Below, in pieces: positions 15,083 to 23,250 of a DNA stretch of 64,000 nucleotides. This DNA is from Firmicutes bacterium OM04-13BH (GTDB taxonomy: Bacteria; Bacillota; Clostridia; Lachnospirales; Lachnospiraceae): contig QULP01000013.1 in the NCBI GenBank assembly GCA_003481745.1, forward strand, positions 23,353 to 87,352, in the 5' to 3' direction. Position 1 is the stretch's first letter; each line of letters opens with the position of its first letter. The position numbers and the translations under genes are program-made. The notes beneath the pieces were generated by a model. It was not told the DNA's origin, did no database searches, and saw nothing but the letters and a program-made list of their open reading frames with translations.

Positions 15083-15952
15083 ATGGCAAAATTAGATGAA
15101 CAGAGTTCAGAAGTAAAAACAAAAAAAGCAAAAACGATAGATGGCATTATATTTTTACTGCTTTTAATCGGAGCGGTTGCAATGGTATTCCCGCTTTTGT
15201 ACATGGTATTAAGTTCTTTTATGACAAAGAACCAGATTCTTTCTGCAAACTTTAGTATTATTCCGGACCCTTGGAAATTTGGAAAATACTCTGAAGTATT
15301 GCAGAAGCCGGAATTTTTAAGAGGTTTAAGAAATACCTTAACTGTTGCAATACCGGTGTTGGTAGTGGGAGCATTTACTTCTTCCCTTGCAGCATTTTCC
15401 TTTAGTAAATTAAAATTCAAAGGAAAAAATGGTATTTTCTTAGGACTTCTTGCAACGATGATGATTCCATTTGCAGTTGTTATGATTCCGCAGTATGTAA
15501 TGTTTACAAAAATGGGATGGACAAATAGTCTGCTTCCACTTATCATTCCGGGATTATTCGGAAATGTAAGCATCATTTTCTTCTTAAGACAGAATCTGAC
15601 CAGTATTCCGGATTCTATCGTAGAAGCTGCAAAACTCGATGGATGTAGTTACTTCCGCATGTACTGGAGCATCTTCCTTCCGTTGATGAAAGGTGCATTA
15701 ATGACACAGTTGATTCTCTGGTTTATGGGAATCTGGAATGATTACCTTGCACCAACCATCTTTATTCAGAATGAAGAATGGTTTACGTTACAGGTTGTCA
15801 TCCGTTCCTTTAATGCATATTATGCGGTAAACAGTGATTATCCTCTGATTATGGCTGCGTCAGTGCTTTCGATTCTTCCAACGCTGTTGTTGTTCTTCTT
15901 CTTCCAGCGTTACATTATTGAATCTATGGCTGTATCCGGTGTAAAAGGATAA
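15083..15952 (+). CDS. Sugar ABC transporter permease, AraQ/MalG type
   Basis: A 289-aa permease with an N-terminal cytosolic tail of ~20 residues, six helices and the EAA motif VEAAKLDGCSYFRMYWSIFL (about residues 180-200). The start has AAGGAGGTGGG upstream. It is the last gene of the importer operon; a terminator follows at 15969-16006, though some read-through into the GH43 gene beyond is likely since that gene has no clear promoter. Confidence 0.9.
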   Translation: MAKLDEQSSEVKTKKAKTIDGIIFLLLLIGAVAMVFPLLYMVLSSFMTKNQILSANFSIIPDPWKFGKYSEVLQKPEFLRGLRNTLTVAIPVLVVGAFTSSLAAFSFSKLKFKGKNGIFLGLLATMMIPFAVVMIPQYVMFTKMGWTNSLLPLIIPGLFGNVSIIFFLRQNLTSIPDSIVEAAKLDGCSYFRMYWSIFLPLMKGALMTQLILWFMGIWNDYLAPTIFIQNEEWFTLQVVIRSFNAYYAVNSDYPLIMAASVLSILPTLLLFFFFQRYIIESMAVSGVKG

Positions 15953-15968
15953 GAAAAGAAAAAGAGAT

Positions 15969-16006
15969 AGGGTTGTCTTCAGATATTCTGAAAACAGCCC
16001 TTTTTT
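15969..16006 (+). terminator. Terminator, possibly leaky, after the importer genes
   Basis: AGGGTTGT and ACAGCCCT pair, with TTCAG/CTGAA inside, followed by six T. The next gene starts 17 bp later without its own promoter, so partial read-through is expected. Confidence 0.75.
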
Positions 16007-16022
16007 AAAAAGAGGAGAAATT

Positions 16023-17357
16023 TTGAAAACAGGAATATTAACATTAAATGAAGGCAGCGTTTTTAAAAATGCATCTCTGTGGTCCCATGACCCTTCTATG
16101 ATGTGGGACCCGGTGACAGAAAAATACTACTCTTATAGTACGGATGTATATCAGCCGGAAGATGGGCTGACAGAAAAAATCGGAATTCCGGTCAGAAGCT
16201 CAAAAGATTTGATTCATTTTGAATATGAGGGAATTGCGCTTTCCCAAAAGGCCATCAAAGAAGGAAGAGACAACGGAGAGTATCCACAGACTGTGAATTT
16301 CTGGGCTCCTTATGTGGAATATACACATGGAGAATACCGGATGTATTATTCAGCAACAAAAGCATTTGGCAGTTCGGAATCAAGAATCTGGCTTGCAGTT
16401 TCTAAACATCCGCTTGGACCGTTTGAAAACAGAGGAATTGTAGCAGATACCTGGGGGACGGATGATACAGCACCAAATGCAATTGATGCACATATTATCT
16501 GGGATAACGAGAGGTGTTATCTAGTGTATGGTTCTTTCTTTGGTGGAATTTATATCAAAGAGTTAGATGCCACAAGTGGTCTTTCTCTCTCAAATGATGC
16601 GAAGGAGCTTGGCAACTGTATCTCAAGAAAAGCAAAAAAGTCATTGATTGACGGACCGGAGGGGGCATCGGTCATTTATGCGCCTGAGACAGGTTATTTT
16701 TATCTGTTTCAGTCTTATGGCTGGCTTGGAGATACTTATGACATCCGTGTTGGAAGAAGCAGGTGCGTGACAGGGCCGTATCTGGACTGGCATGGAAATT
16801 CACTTGTAGAAGAAGGAATGGGGATAAAACTTGCAGGGAGTTATCAGTTTGAAGCGGTAAATCCAAGAGTGGGTAAAGCAAAAAAAGACTGGAAGTGGGG
16901 AGGATTTCGTGGACCGGGACATGGTGTCCCATTTTATGACCCACAGTCGGAACATTATTATTTTGTGCATCATGTACGGGATGGTGCAAAGGTAAATCGT
17001 ATTTATGAGGAAGCAGAAGACAGGGATAGCTATCAGATTCATTATATGATGATACGGCCGATGTTTTTTATCAATGACTGGCCGGTATTTGGTGCAGAAC
17101 CATATCAGGGAGAGAACTTTGAGCCGGTATCGAAACCGGATATGGAAAAGCTCCAAGGCGACTGGGAATTAATTATATTTGATGAATTTGATAACAATAT
17201 GAAACAGTCAAAGGTCTGTACACTGGATAAAGAGAGTGAATATTTTCAGAATGGAATTATTTATTCATGCTGTGATATTGAAAATCAAAAAAAAGGGTAT
17301 GTGCTGGCCGGAATCGACAACTTAGGTCTTGTGTATTGGGGAAAATTCGTGGTATAG
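16023..17357 (+). CDS. GH43-family arabinanase-like enzyme, cytoplasmic, with C-terminal beta domain
   Basis: A 444-aa protein starting with TTG after GAGGAGAAA. The propeller spans about residues 15-345: WSHDPSMMWD supplies the catalytic base, NAIDAHIIWD the middle Asp and DGPEGASVIYAPETG the acid Glu region, while FRGPGHG matches the His-containing metal site of endo-arabinanases. Residues ~370-444 form a small beta-rich domain seen at the end of the AbnB/arabinanase subgroup and also in the neighbour at 18446. Lack of a signal peptide means it acts on imported arabino-oligosaccharides. Substrate is inferred from family and context. Confidence 0.8.
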   Translation: MKTGILTLNEGSVFKNASLWSHDPSMMWDPVTEKYYSYSTDVYQPEDGLTEKIGIPVRSSKDLIHFEYEGIALSQKAIKEGRDNGEYPQTVNFWAPYVEYTHGEYRMYYSATKAFGSSESRIWLAVSKHPLGPFENRGIVADTWGTDDTAPNAIDAHIIWDNERCYLVYGSFFGGIYIKELDATSGLSLSNDAKELGNCISRKAKKSLIDGPEGASVIYAPETGYFYLFQSYGWLGDTYDIRVGRSRCVTGPYLDWHGNSLVEEGMGIKLAGSYQFEAVNPRVGKAKKDWKWGGFRGPGHGVPFYDPQSEHYYFVHHVRDGAKVNRIYEEAEDRDSYQIHYMMIRPMFFINDWPVFGAEPYQGENFEPVSKPDMEKLQGDWELIIFDEFDNNMKQSKVCTLDKESEYFQNGIIYSCCDIENQKKGYVLAGIDNLGLVYWGKFVV

Positions 17358-17358
17358 T
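17329..17358 (+). promoter_or_regulatory. Probable promoter of the arabinan regulator gene
   Basis: TTGTGT (17329-17334), 18-bp spacer, TATAGT (17353-17358), inside the 3' end of the GH43 gene. The -35 is weak. The operator at 17363 follows directly, which implies autorepression. Confidence 0.45.
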
Positions 17359-17362
17359 ATAC

Positions 17363-17378
17363 TTTAGACCAATCTAAA
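17363..17378. promoter_or_regulatory. Arabinan-regulon operator upstream of the regulator gene
   Basis: TTTAGA-CCAA-TCTAAA, with perfect 6-bp arms and the cleanest of the series. It lies 52 bp before the ATG of the ArsR-like regulator. Confidence 0.7.
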
Positions 17379-17429
17379 GGTATTTTGAAGATACGAGGTA
17401 TTTATTTCTGAGAAAGTAGGACTTATAAG

Positions 17430-18365
17430 ATGTTGCATGTGAAAAATTTGGACGAGGGCCTGGAGGTTTTCAAGGCGCTTGGTTCAGAACTGAGAATTAA
17501 TATTATCAAGCTTCTTCAGGAAAACCATGAGATGAACATGAATGAACTTGCAACAAGTCTTGGAATTACAAATGGTGCACTGACCAGTCATATCAAGAAA
17601 CTGGAAGAAAGTGGAATCATTCAGGTTATGACAGAACGCGGAGGACATGGAAATCAGAAAATCTGTAAAGTTGCAGTTGATAAGATTGTGGTTGATGTAG
17701 AATCTGAAGAAACCGAAGAAGACCAGAATATTTATAACACGGAAGTGAAAGTAGGACATTATTCGGATTATAATGTATATCCGACCTGTGGACTTGCTAC
17801 AAGTAAGGCAATTGTCGGAGAGGTAGATGACCCACGTTATTTTTCTCATCCGGATAGAATCAATGCTGGAATTTTGTGGTTTACAAAAGGTTATATTGAG
17901 TATATGATTCCAAATCTGTTGCCGAGTGCAACCAAAATTGACCAGATTACGGTTTCTCTTGAAATCAGTTCAGAGGCACCGGGAATTAATAATGACTGGC
18001 CTTCGGATATTTCAATTTTCCTGAATGATGTAAAAATCGGTACTTGGACAAGCCCGGGAGACTATGGAGATGTACAGGGAATCTTTACACCGGACTGGTG
18101 GTTTCCAAACTGGAACCAGTATGGATTGTTAAAGATGATTGTAATTAATAAAAAAGGAACGTTTGTAGATGGATTGAAAATCTCAGATGTTACAATTAAT
18201 CAATTTAATCTGGATTATAAAAGCACGGTAAGATTTAAATTTGAAATTGAAGAAGATGCAAAAAATATCGGTGGAATTACCATTTTCGGAAGTGAATTTG
18301 GAAATTATAATCAGGATATTAAAGTTCGGATTGCCTATAGTCCGATGGAAATAGCAAAAAAATAA
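17430..18365 (+). CDS. ArsR-type winged-helix regulator with a large C-terminal beta-sandwich domain
   Basis: A 311-aa protein. Residues ~8-80 are a winged helix of ArsR type (FKALGSELRINIIKLL, then MNELATSLGITNGALTSHIKKLEESGII). A short acidic linker leads to a C-terminal domain of ~200 residues with alternating strands and conserved-looking Trp/Gly patches (IGTWTSPGDYGDV, PDWWFPNWNQYGLL), which resembles a carbohydrate-binding jelly roll. It lies among the arabinan genes, and palindromes of one type occur at their promoters and at its own, so it probably represses them until it binds arabinose or an arabinoside. ArsR proteins usually have ~100 residues, so the sensor domain is the unusual part. 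Ligand unknown. Confidence 0.7.
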   Translation: MLHVKNLDEGLEVFKALGSELRINIIKLLQENHEMNMNELATSLGITNGALTSHIKKLEESGIIQVMTERGGHGNQKICKVAVDKIVVDVESEETEEDQNIYNTEVKVGHYSDYNVYPTCGLATSKAIVGEVDDPRYFSHPDRINAGILWFTKGYIEYMIPNLLPSATKIDQITVSLEISSEAPGINNDWPSDISIFLNDVKIGTWTSPGDYGDVQGIFTPDWWFPNWNQYGLLKMIVINKKGTFVDGLKISDVTINQFNLDYKSTVRFKFEIEEDAKNIGGITIFGSEFGNYNQDIKVRIAYSPMEIAKK

Positions 18366-18376
18366 GAAAATAAGAA

Positions 18377-18425
18377 AAGGCTCAAATGGATAGAAGATAG
18401 ATGATATCCATTTGAGCTTTTTTTT
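18377..18425 (+). terminator. Terminator after the arabinan regulator
   Basis: AAGGCTCAAATGGATA pairs with TATCCATTTGAGCTTT around a ~13-base loop, followed by eight or more T. The next gene starts 20 bp on. Confidence 0.85.
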
Positions 18426-18445
18426 ACAGGAGAAGGATTTAATTT

Positions 18446-19912
18446 ATGAAACGAAAAAAAATAGCAATTGTGCTTGCTGCAATGTCTCTCATGTTAATGA
18501 CAGGTTGTGGCGCACAAAAAGAAAAATTAAAAGCAGATACTCCGGTGGAAAAAGAATTTTCTGAAGTATCGGTTCATGACCCATCGATTATAGATGGAGA
18601 AGATGGAAGCTATTATATTTTTGGCTCACATCTTGCAGTAGCAAAAACAGAGGATTTAATGAACTGGACGTATGTCAATCAGGGAGTAAAAAATAATAAT
18701 ACGGTGATTCCAAATGTATTAAAAGAAATGAAAGAAGCATTTGAGTGGTCACAGAGCAATACGTTTTGGGCTCCAGACGTCATAAAATTAAACGATGGAA
18801 GTTATAAATTATATTATTGTAATTGCAAAGGGGACTCTCCGCTATCCTGTCTTGGAACAGCAGTTTCAGATTCTGTGGAAGGACCTTATAGCAATGAGGG
18901 AATTATGCTAAAATCCGGAATGAGTGCAAGTGAGAAGGACGAAGATGGAAATCTGTATCAGGCGACAACAGACCCAAATGTGGTAGACCCGGTTGTATTT
19001 TATGATAAAGAAGGGAAACTCTGGATGATTTATGGCTCTTATTCCGGAGGAATCTTTGTAAAAGAAATGGATGCAGAGAGCGGAATGCCTTTAGAGAGCG
19101 GATATGGAGAAAAACTGCTTGGAGGAAATCATCTAAGAATTGAAGCTCCTTATGTCATCTATAATGAAGAAACCGGATATTATTATATGTTCTTATCGTT
19201 TGGAGGCTTAGATTCAGATGGAGGCTATAATATCCGTGTGTGTCGTTCCGAGAACCCGAATGGTCCTTATGTAGATTCCATGGGACAGGACATGAAAGAT
19301 TGTAAAGGTCCGGCGGGAAGTGCCTTTAGTGATGCAACGGCAGAACAGTACGGAACAAAATTAATGGGTGGTTATAAATTTACCTGGAAAGAAGGAGAAG
19401 AAGGAGAAGATCGAAAAGGCTATCTTTCACCAGGTCATAATTCCTGTCTGTATCAGGAAGAAACCGGAAAATATTTTATTATTTATCACACACGATTTGA
19501 AAATAGCGGAGAAACTCATGAAGTGCGTGTACACCAGATGTTTTTTAATGAAGAAGGCTGGCCGGTTATTGCGCCATACCGCTATACCGAAGAAAGTGCA
19601 GAAAAACTGGAAAGTAAACAGCTTGTTGGAACGTATAAATATATTAACCACGGACGTGATATCTCTCCGGATATGAAAGAGTCTGAAGAACTGGTATTGA
19701 ATAAAAACAATACGATAAGTGGGGCTCTTGAGGGAACTTGGGAATTAAGTGGAGATTATAATATTACCATAAAGACCGACGAGGCAGAGTATAAAGGGAT
19801 TGCTTTAAAACAGTGGGATGAAGATGGGAAGAAATATGTCATGACATTTACTGCACTTGACAGTAAAAGTGGAGTTGTAATCTGGGGAAGTGGCTTAAAT
19901 GCGATAGACTAG
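18446..19912 (+). CDS. GH43-family extracellular endo-arabinanase lipoprotein
   Basis: A 488-aa lipoprotein: lipobox MTGC (Cys21), then the propeller with VHDPSIIDG (base), NVVDPVVFYD (middle Asp) and RIEAPYVIYN (acid Glu), and SPGHN for the metal site. After ~residue 390 comes the same type of beta-rich C-terminal domain as in the gene at 16023. The lipid anchor places it on the cell surface, where it would cut arabinan to fragments for the importer at 12699-15952. It has CAGGAGAAGGA before the ATG but no clear promoter of its own, so it may rely on read-through. Assignment rests on motifs and context. Confidence 0.85.
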   Translation: MKRKKIAIVLAAMSLMLMTGCGAQKEKLKADTPVEKEFSEVSVHDPSIIDGEDGSYYIFGSHLAVAKTEDLMNWTYVNQGVKNNNTVIPNVLKEMKEAFEWSQSNTFWAPDVIKLNDGSYKLYYCNCKGDSPLSCLGTAVSDSVEGPYSNEGIMLKSGMSASEKDEDGNLYQATTDPNVVDPVVFYDKEGKLWMIYGSYSGGIFVKEMDAESGMPLESGYGEKLLGGNHLRIEAPYVIYNEETGYYYMFLSFGGLDSDGGYNIRVCRSENPNGPYVDSMGQDMKDCKGPAGSAFSDATAEQYGTKLMGGYKFTWKEGEEGEDRKGYLSPGHNSCLYQEETGKYFIIYHTRFENSGETHEVRVHQMFFNEEGWPVIAPYRYTEESAEKLESKQLVGTYKYINHGRDISPDMKESEELVLNKNNTISGALEGTWELSGDYNITIKTDEAEYKGIALKQWDEDGKKYVMTFTALDSKSGVVIWGSGLNAID

Positions 19913-19916
19913 GAGA

Positions 19917-19957
19917 GAGGTCAGGTAATGAGAAAAAATCATTATCTGGCCTTTTTT
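19917..19957 (+). terminator. Terminator after the surface arabinanase gene
   Basis: GGTCAGGTAATGA pairs with TCATTATCTGGCC, followed by six T. Confidence 0.85.
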
Positions 19958-20018
19958 ATCTATGAGATACCGATTATTCATGTTATAATTCATTAGGAAA
20001 GTATCAGATTCAGAGTAG

Positions 20019-20213
20019 TTAAGAAGAGCAGATTTCTTCACTGAGGAAGCGCCTGATAAACTCCTCATTACTGAGGGTAATCGTACGGCGAGGCTCACCT
20101 GGTTTTCTGCCACGGGCAGTGAATGTTGTGTATGTATCCGTGACAGAGATGATTCGGCTGTTAGAGATAGCAACCTTGTGGGTATATCGTCCAAGATATT
20201 CGATTGCATTACC
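20019..20213 (-). pseudogene. Fragment of an IS91-family transposase
   Basis: Minus-strand codons spell a C-terminal IS91 transposase segment: AIEYLGRYTHKVAISNSRI, then an EPRRTITLSNEEFIRRFL block, after which the similarity stops and a TGA/TAA ends the frame. Only ~60 of the usual ~400 codons remain. The fragment joins directly, at about 20213-20225, to the broken GH43 copy, so the element's arrival or later deletion probably destroyed that gene. Confidence 0.75.
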
Positions 20214-20224
20214 AAATCCATTAT

Positions 20225-20440
20225 GCAGCAGGAGTCTTTGGACCTGGTCATAACTCATTTGTAAAAGCAGAAGATGGAGTGACAGACCTGTGTGTTTTCC
20301 ATGCAAGACCTTATGATGAAATTGTGGGAGATCCGTTGTATGATCCGAATCGTCATGCTATGATAATGAAAGTATATTATGATGAGAACGATTTTCCGGT
20401 ATTTAAATATCAGACTTTGGAAGAAGTGTTTGCAGAATGA
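20225..20440 (+). pseudogene. 3' fragment of a second GH43 arabinofuranosidase gene
   Basis: About 71 codons match the C-terminus of the GH43 protein at 11514 at nearly every residue (AGVFGPGHNSFVKAEDG through NRHAMIMKV to EEVFA), but the catalytic part is missing and the fragment starts at the IS91 junction. It is a duplicate that has lost about 75% of its length. The bases 20441-20495 downstream hold nothing obvious. Confidence 0.85.
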
Positions 20441-20495
20441 GTTCGAACAAAAGAAAATTCCTGGGCAAATTCAAGGCTTTTTTCAATAAGTATTA

Positions 20496-20525
20496 TTGAA
20501 AAGAAAGCGAAGCAGATGATAAAAT
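20496..20525 (+). promoter_or_regulatory. Promoter of the acyltransferase-kinase fusion gene
   Basis: TTGAAA (20496-20501), 18-bp spacer, TAAAAT (20520-20525). A perfect 12-bp palindrome GAGCGTACGCTC lies in the leader at 20562-20573. Confidence 0.55.
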
Positions 20526-20601
20526 AGGTTTGTGCTTATAAATTTTACAGAATACAAATCGGAGCGTACGCTCTCAAGATAAAAAAGAAGGAAAGAAGAA
20601 A

Positions 20602-22224
20602 ATGAAAAGTTTATTAATTCTTGGTGCAGGCGGTTTTGGAAGAATGATAAAAGAAACCGCACTGGCACTTGGTTATGAGGAAGTCTTATTTTTAGATGAT
20701 ACAGCAAAGGATGATGATGTGATTGGCAGATGCTGCGATTATCATCTGTATCATAGAGATTATTCAGTAGCGGTAGCAGCTTTTGGAAATAACAAGACGC
20801 GTTTATTTTGGACGCAAAAATTGCTTGAAGAGGAGTATGAAGTACCGGCAATCGTACATCCATCTGCAATCGTCAGTCCGAGTGTTCGCTTAGAGCCGGG
20901 CTGTTTTATTATGCAAAGAGCAGTGGTAAATATGAATACAACAATCAAAATGGCAGCACTTATTAACAGCGGTGCAGTGGTAGACCATGATTCGATTGTA
21001 GAGGAAGGTGCACATGTTGGTCTTGGCAGCGTAGTAAAAGCACATTGCGTGATTGAACCGGGCAGAAAAGTGGAAGCAGGAGAAGTGATTTTCTCTACCA
21101 GAAGAACCATCGAAGGCGCAGATAGCCGAAGTCTGGAAGATGCGATTTATGCGTTTGGGTTTGGCGATTGCTGTAGTTATGTAAAGCCATTTGGAGAAGG
21201 TCATATTAATGAGACTTATGCAGTCTATTTGCCGGATGAAAATGGAAATGATGTGCCGCTCTTTGTATTGCAGCGAATTAACATTAACGTCTTTAAAAAT
21301 CCGGATCAGGTGATGGAAAATATTTTTGGAGTGACGGAATATTTACGTAATATTATTCGTCAGGACGGTGGCGATTTAGACAGAGAATCCTTATCTTATA
21401 TTAAGACAAAGAGTGGCGATACTTATTTTGAGGATGAGAAGGGACAGCCATGGCGTTGTCTGCATTATGTGCCGAATTCCGTGTGCTATCAGCAGGTGGA
21501 ACGTCCGGAGCAGTTTTATCAATCTGCGCTTAGTTTTGGACATTTCTTAAAGCAACTGGGAGATTACCCGGCAGACAGTCTTTATGAGACGATTCCGCAG
21601 TTTCATGACACTGCAAAGCGTTTTCGTGATTTTGAAGATGCGCAGCGAAAAGATGTGAAAAATCGCGCCAGATTATGCCATCCGGAGATTGAATTTGTGC
21701 TTTCTCGTAAAGCAGATTGTAATGTTTTGATGGAGCAGTTAGAAAAGGGAGTCTTACCGCTTCGTGTGACACATAATGATACAAAATTGAATAACATTTT
21801 GTTTGATAAAGATACGGATCAGGGCTTATGTATCATTGATTTGGATACGATTATGCCGGGGCTTGCGTGTAACGATTTTGGCGATTCCATTCGTTTTGGC
21901 GCCTCTACCGCAGAAGAAGATGAAAAAGATTTGGACAAAGTACACTTTGATATCAACCTTTATGAAATCTATGTGAAGGGGTATCTGGAGATGGCAAAAG
22001 ATGTGCTGACTCCGGCAGAAATTGAGAGCCTTCCATGGGGAGCCAGATTGATGACTTTAGAGTGTGGAATGCGTTTTCTTGCGGATTTCCTTCAGGGCGA
22101 TGTATACTTTAAAACGTCATATCCGGAGCACAATCTGGTGCGCGCAAGAACACAATTTCGCCTGGTAAAAGAGATGGAAGAGCAGTTTGAGAAGATGCAT
22201 GAAATTCTGAAAAAGTATTGTTAA
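20602..22224 (+). CDS. Fusion of a PglD/NeuD-like acyltransferase and an NahK-like sugar kinase
   Basis: A 540-aa two-domain protein. Residues ~1-178: a PglD/NeuD-type fold with a nucleotide-binding-like start LLILGAGGFGRMIKE and left-handed beta-helix turns (IVHPSAIVSPSV, INSGAVVDHDSIVEEGAHVG). Residues ~185-540: an aminoglycoside-phosphotransferase-like kinase of the N-acetylhexosamine 1-kinase type, with Brenner motif THNDTKLNNILF (His ~391) and IDLDTIMPG (~412). The acyltransferase part keeps the His (VVDHDS) typical of these enzymes. The kinase should phosphorylate C1 of GlcNAc, GalNAc or a related hexosamine. Separate genes are usual for each part; the fusion is in frame with no stop. 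GGAAAG lies before the ATG. The substrate of the acyltransferase half is unknown. Confidence 0.75.
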   Translation: MKSLLILGAGGFGRMIKETALALGYEEVLFLDDTAKDDDVIGRCCDYHLYHRDYSVAVAAFGNNKTRLFWTQKLLEEEYEVPAIVHPSAIVSPSVRLEPGCFIMQRAVVNMNTTIKMAALINSGAVVDHDSIVEEGAHVGLGSVVKAHCVIEPGRKVEAGEVIFSTRRTIEGADSRSLEDAIYAFGFGDCCSYVKPFGEGHINETYAVYLPDENGNDVPLFVLQRININVFKNPDQVMENIFGVTEYLRNIIRQDGGDLDRESLSYIKTKSGDTYFEDEKGQPWRCLHYVPNSVCYQQVERPEQFYQSALSFGHFLKQLGDYPADSLYETIPQFHDTAKRFRDFEDAQRKDVKNRARLCHPEIEFVLSRKADCNVLMEQLEKGVLPLRVTHNDTKLNNILFDKDTDQGLCIIDLDTIMPGLACNDFGDSIRFGASTAEEDEKDLDKVHFDINLYEIYVKGYLEMAKDVLTPAEIESLPWGARLMTLECGMRFLADFLQGDVYFKTSYPEHNLVRARTQFRLVKEMEEQFEKMHEILKKYC

Positions 22225-22245
22225 TGAGAGTAAAGTTGGTAAAAA

Positions 22246-23148
22246 ATGAAAAAATTATATGGTTTTATGCCAATTATTACCGGAATCTGTTTTGGTTCTG
22301 CCGGGATTTTTGTGCGCAAATTGAGCGGAAATATGAATAACACCACAATTGTGGCTTCGAGATTGATTGTTGCAGTACTGTTGCTTGGAATCTGGCTTGC
22401 GTATTCGCATCCGGAGTATTTTAAAATTCATTTAAAAGATTGCTGGATTTTTATTGGAGCAGGGCTTCTTGGGTCACTTGGTGTGAATGTATGTTACAAT
22501 TTTGCTATCAATGAGTTGTCGCTTTCGCTTGCAGCGGTGCTGCTTGCACTTTCTCCGATTGTGGTCATGATTGTTGCATTTTTTCTCTTTCATGAAGCGA
22601 TTACGCGAAGAAAAGTATTAAGTATTTTTTTAGCAATTTGTGGCTGCGTGTTGACAAGTGGGATTTTTGAAACAAATGAGAGTATGCATTGGAGTTGGAT
22701 TGGAATTTTAGTCGGAAGTGTCGGCGCCATTTTTTATGCGATGTACAGCATCTTTTCTAAAGTTGGGATGAGACGTGGGTATCCGGCGCTTACGATTACT
22801 TTTTATAGTATCCTTTCAATTGCAGTAATCCTGCTTCCGTTTGCAAAATGGGGCGATGTGGCGCAGTATATTATGCAAAATCCGTTACCGCATTCGGGGT
22901 TTATGTTGGTGCATTCTTTATGTGTTGCGGTGGCTCCATATGCATTTTACACAGTGGCACTGGACCATATGGATGCAGGTAAGGCATCCATTTTGTGCTC
23001 ATGTGAACCGGTTGCGGCAATGGTATTTGGTATTTGCTTTTTTGGAGAAATCCCAACTGTGCTTTCCATTACAGGGTTAATTATCGTATTAGCAGCGCTT
23101 GCAATGTTGGTGCTTCCGGAGAAAAAAACACATAAAAAAAGGGACTGA
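22246..23148 (+). CDS. EamA/DMT-superfamily membrane transporter
   Basis: A 300-aa protein with ten predicted helices in two repeated halves, each starting with an EamA-like pattern (GFMPIITGICFGSAGIFVRK and WIGILVGSVGAIFYAMYSIF). It lies 21 bp after the fusion kinase gene without a terminator between, so the two are probably co-transcribed. EamA proteins export or import metabolites such as amino acids or nucleotides; the substrate cannot be told. The stop codon is inside the terminator stem. Confidence 0.85.
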   Translation: MKKLYGFMPIITGICFGSAGIFVRKLSGNMNNTTIVASRLIVAVLLLGIWLAYSHPEYFKIHLKDCWIFIGAGLLGSLGVNVCYNFAINELSLSLAAVLLALSPIVVMIVAFFLFHEAITRRKVLSIFLAICGCVLTSGIFETNESMHWSWIGILVGSVGAIFYAMYSIFSKVGMRRGYPALTITFYSILSIAVILLPFAKWGDVAQYIMQNPLPHSGFMLVHSLCVAVAPYAFYTVALDHMDAGKASILCSCEPVAAMVFGICFFGEIPTVLSITGLIIVLAALAMLVLPEKKTHKKRD

Positions 23149-23163
23149 ATTTCAGTCCCTTTT
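23137..23163 (+). terminator. Terminator overlapping the DMT transporter stop codon
   Basis: AAAAGGGACTGAA and TTCAGTCCCTTTT form a near-perfect inverted repeat; the TGA stop is part of the 5' arm. Confidence 0.85.
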
Positions 23164-23250
23164 CTTCCGTTTTACAGGGCAATATGGTAGAATAGAGTTG
23201 ATATCTGAAAGGATAAAAAACATATTTTTTGAAAGGATTTATGAGATGTT

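Noticed and set aside
20019..20306. A 95-codon minus-strand frame read as one gene
   Set aside because: Only codons from about 20213 down match a transposase; the rest is antisense of the GH43 fragment.
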